6,530 nt of DNA from JAPLXD01 sp041661585. GTDB taxonomy: Bacteria > Patescibacteriota > Minisyncoccia > Moranbacterales > UBA11712. The translations under genes were made by a program, and so were the position numbers. Shown here one piece after another: positions 5,470 through 6,530 of the stretch. The first letter of the stretch is position 1. Every line of letters starts with the position of its first letter. The notes under the pieces are model-generated. The model had not been told where the DNA came from. It saw only the letters and a program-made list of their open reading frames with translations, and searched no databases. The DNA is taken from contig JBAZUC010000045.1 in NCBI GenBank assembly GCA_041661585.1, positions 1 to 6,530 on the forward strand. The letters are read 5' to 3'.

Positions 5470-5874
5470 CTACCAAATTTCACAAATTATTTCTCCGCCA
5501 ATTCCGGATTTTTTCGCTTCTTGCCCGGTCATCAGTCCCTTTGAGGTCGAAACTATTGAAAAACCAAAGCCGCTTCTCACGACGGGCAATTCTTTCTTTC
5601 CGGCATAAATTCTTTGTCCCTGGCGGCTCACGCGGCGAAGTCCCTGGATGAAAGAAGCTTTTCCGCCCTTTTCATTTTGCATATGTCGCAACTCGATCTT
5701 GATATATTTGCGCCCATCGATTTCTTCTTCCGCCACTTTCTTGACGAAATTGTTTTTTGCAAGAATTTCGGCTATTTTCATCTTGAAACGCGAAAAAGGA
5801 ACCCTGACATCCGAGTGTCCGGCGAGATTTGCGTTTCTTATTCGAGTGAGCATATCACTGATTGGATCCAACAT
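5470..5874 (-). CDS. rpsH: 30S ribosomal protein S8 (uS8)
   Basis: This 134-aa primary 16S rRNA-binding protein organises the central domain of the small subunit. In E. coli it is also the translational repressor of the spc operon. The N-terminus DPISDMLTRIRNANLAGH (3-20) and the C-terminal rRNA-binding signature RSGFGFSIVSTSKGLMT (100-116) with IGGEIICEIW (125-134) are clear. Length is slightly over the usual 130. The spacing to rpsN is 34 bases, the widest among the ribosomal genes here. I see no obvious S8-target mimic in that gap, so autoregulation by this route cannot be shown. Confidence 0.98.
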   Translation of the reverse strand: MLDPISDMLTRIRNANLAGHSDVRVPFSRFKMKIAEILAKNNFVKKVAEEEIDGRKYIKIELRHMQNEKGGKASFIQGLRRVSRQGQRIYAGKKELPVVRSGFGFSIVSTSKGLMTGQEAKKSGIGGEIICEIW

Positions 5875-5908
5875 ATTTTTCTGCGGTCAGTCTTTAGTTA
5901 TTTGTAAT

Positions 5909-6094
5909 TTACCAACTGGACTTCTTGATTCCCGGAATTTGTCCGGTGCTTGCGAGTTCGCGAAAACAAATCCGGCACAATTCAAAATCGCGCATATAAC
6001 CGTGCTTTCTTCCGCAGCGCCAACAGCGCCTCACAATGCGGGTGGAAAATTTCGGTTTTTTTCGAGCTCTCGCTTCGGTTGATGTCTTGGCCAT
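5909..6094 (-). CDS. rpsN: 30S ribosomal protein S14, zinc-binding type Z (uS14)
   Basis: This 61-aa small-subunit protein lies in the 30S head and is needed for assembly. It has the zinc ribbon C24-x2-C27-x12-C40-x2-C43 (CWRCGRKHGYMRDFELCRIC), so it is the short four-cysteine type. The C-terminus ASTGQIPGIKKSSW matches the family's closing motif. The basic N-terminus (MAKTSTEARARKKPKFSTR) is usual. The start ATG 6094 is 6 bases after the rplE stop. There is no sign of a second, zinc-free paralogue in the window. Confidence 0.98.
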   Translation of the reverse strand: MAKTSTEARARKKPKFSTRIVRRCWRCGRKHGYMRDFELCRICFRELASTGQIPGIKKSSW

Positions 6095-6100
6095 AATATT

Positions 6101-6530
6101 TTATGATTCTTGTTTTATCGGAAATCCTAACAGTTTGAACAATTCGAGCCCTTCTTCTCTCGTTTTGGCACTCGTCGTCACATTCACTTGAAATCCAAAT
6201 ATCGTTTTCACAGTTTCGGGAACAATTTCCGGAAAAACAATTTGTTCCTTGATCGCCATATTGAGATTCCCCTTTTCGTCAACATTCTTTTTCTCAATTC
6301 CTCGAAAATCACGGACGCGGGGAAGAGCTGCGGATATGAGCCGTTCCAAAAAATGCCACATTCGCTCTCCGCGAAGGGTGATCATGACTCCCACTTCCTG
6401 TCCTTGCCGAATCTTGAAACCGGCAATTGATTTTTTTGATTTCGAAAAAACCGGTTTCTGCGCCGAGATCACTTTGAGATTCTCGAAAATTTCATCAACG
6501 GCATCCTTTTCTTTGATATATTTTCCGATC
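6101..6530 (-). CDS. rplE: 50S ribosomal protein L5 (uL5), 5' end outside the window
   Basis: This protein binds 5S rRNA and contacts P-site tRNA in the large subunit. About 142 C-terminal residues are visible, beginning IGKYIKEKDAVDEIF at the right edge; roughly 40 N-terminal residues are missing compared with the usual 179. The signature ISAQKPVFSKSKKSIAGFKI is clear, followed by the TLRG...FLERLI...LPRVRDFRGI block. A GTG at 6472-6470 lies within this signature and is not the true start. The gene continues upstream into rplX/rplN in the usual order (expected, not seen). Confidence 0.97.
   Translation of the reverse strand, partial: IGKYIKEKDAVDEIFENLKVISAQKPVFSKSKKSIAGFKIRQGQEVGVMITLRGERMWHFLERLISAALPRVRDFRGIEKKNVDEKGNLNMAIKEQIVFPEIVPETVKTIFGFQVNVTTSAKTREEGLELFKLLGFPIKQES

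Noticed and set aside
6470..6472. GTG as the true start of rplE
   Set aside because: The reading frame continues to the window edge with sequence that aligns to the L5 N-terminal half, so this GTG is internal.

Overview
The window carries a long minus-strand ribosomal-protein operon from what looks like a member of the Candidate Phyla Radiation (Patescibacteria), probably Parcubacteria-like. The placement is inference. It rests on the absence of rpmD (uL30) between rpsE and rplO, compact proteins at or below usual bacterial length, a four-cysteine S14, few Shine-Dalgarno motifs on the operon genes, and AT-rich 'TTGAAAA' or 'TTTGGATTTTGAAATTTGG' repeats in the gaps. UGA is used as a stop (secY and a small plus-strand gene), so the code looks standard and not the UGA=Gly code of Gracilibacteria/Absconditabacteria.

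From about 6530 down to 762, read on the minus strand, the order is rplE (5' end outside the window), rpsN, rpsH, rplF, rplR, rpsE, rplO, secY, adk, map. This is the second half of the classical spc operon. The ribosomal protein genes are packed 1 to 34 bp apart. SecY is the protein-export channel, Adk balances adenylate pools, and MetAP trims the initiator Met from nascent chains, so the block links ribosome building, secretion and N-terminal processing. The only wide gaps (rplO-secY 126 bp, secY-adk 73 bp, and downstream of map) are filled with short AT-rich repeats that begin right after the upstream stop codon.

Positions 1-651 are a different, accessory-looking segment. The far left edge holds the first 20 codons of a minus-strand IS30-family transposase, with a probable element end near 75-91 and a nested inverted repeat over its start codon. 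Facing the other way is a compact plus-strand unit of two small membrane-protein genes (52 and 90 aa; the first is very short). Each has a good Shine-Dalgarno motif, and the unit ends in a strong intrinsic terminator at 600-650. It converges on map. The genes that often follow map (infA, rpmJ, rpsM, rpsK) are absent here, so the operon is broken at this point.

The core operon is ordinary. The points worth a second look are the small membrane-protein pair, the IS30 edge with its start-codon hairpin, the repeat blocks placed at stop codons, and an adenylate kinase with altered AMP-site residues and an unusual lid.
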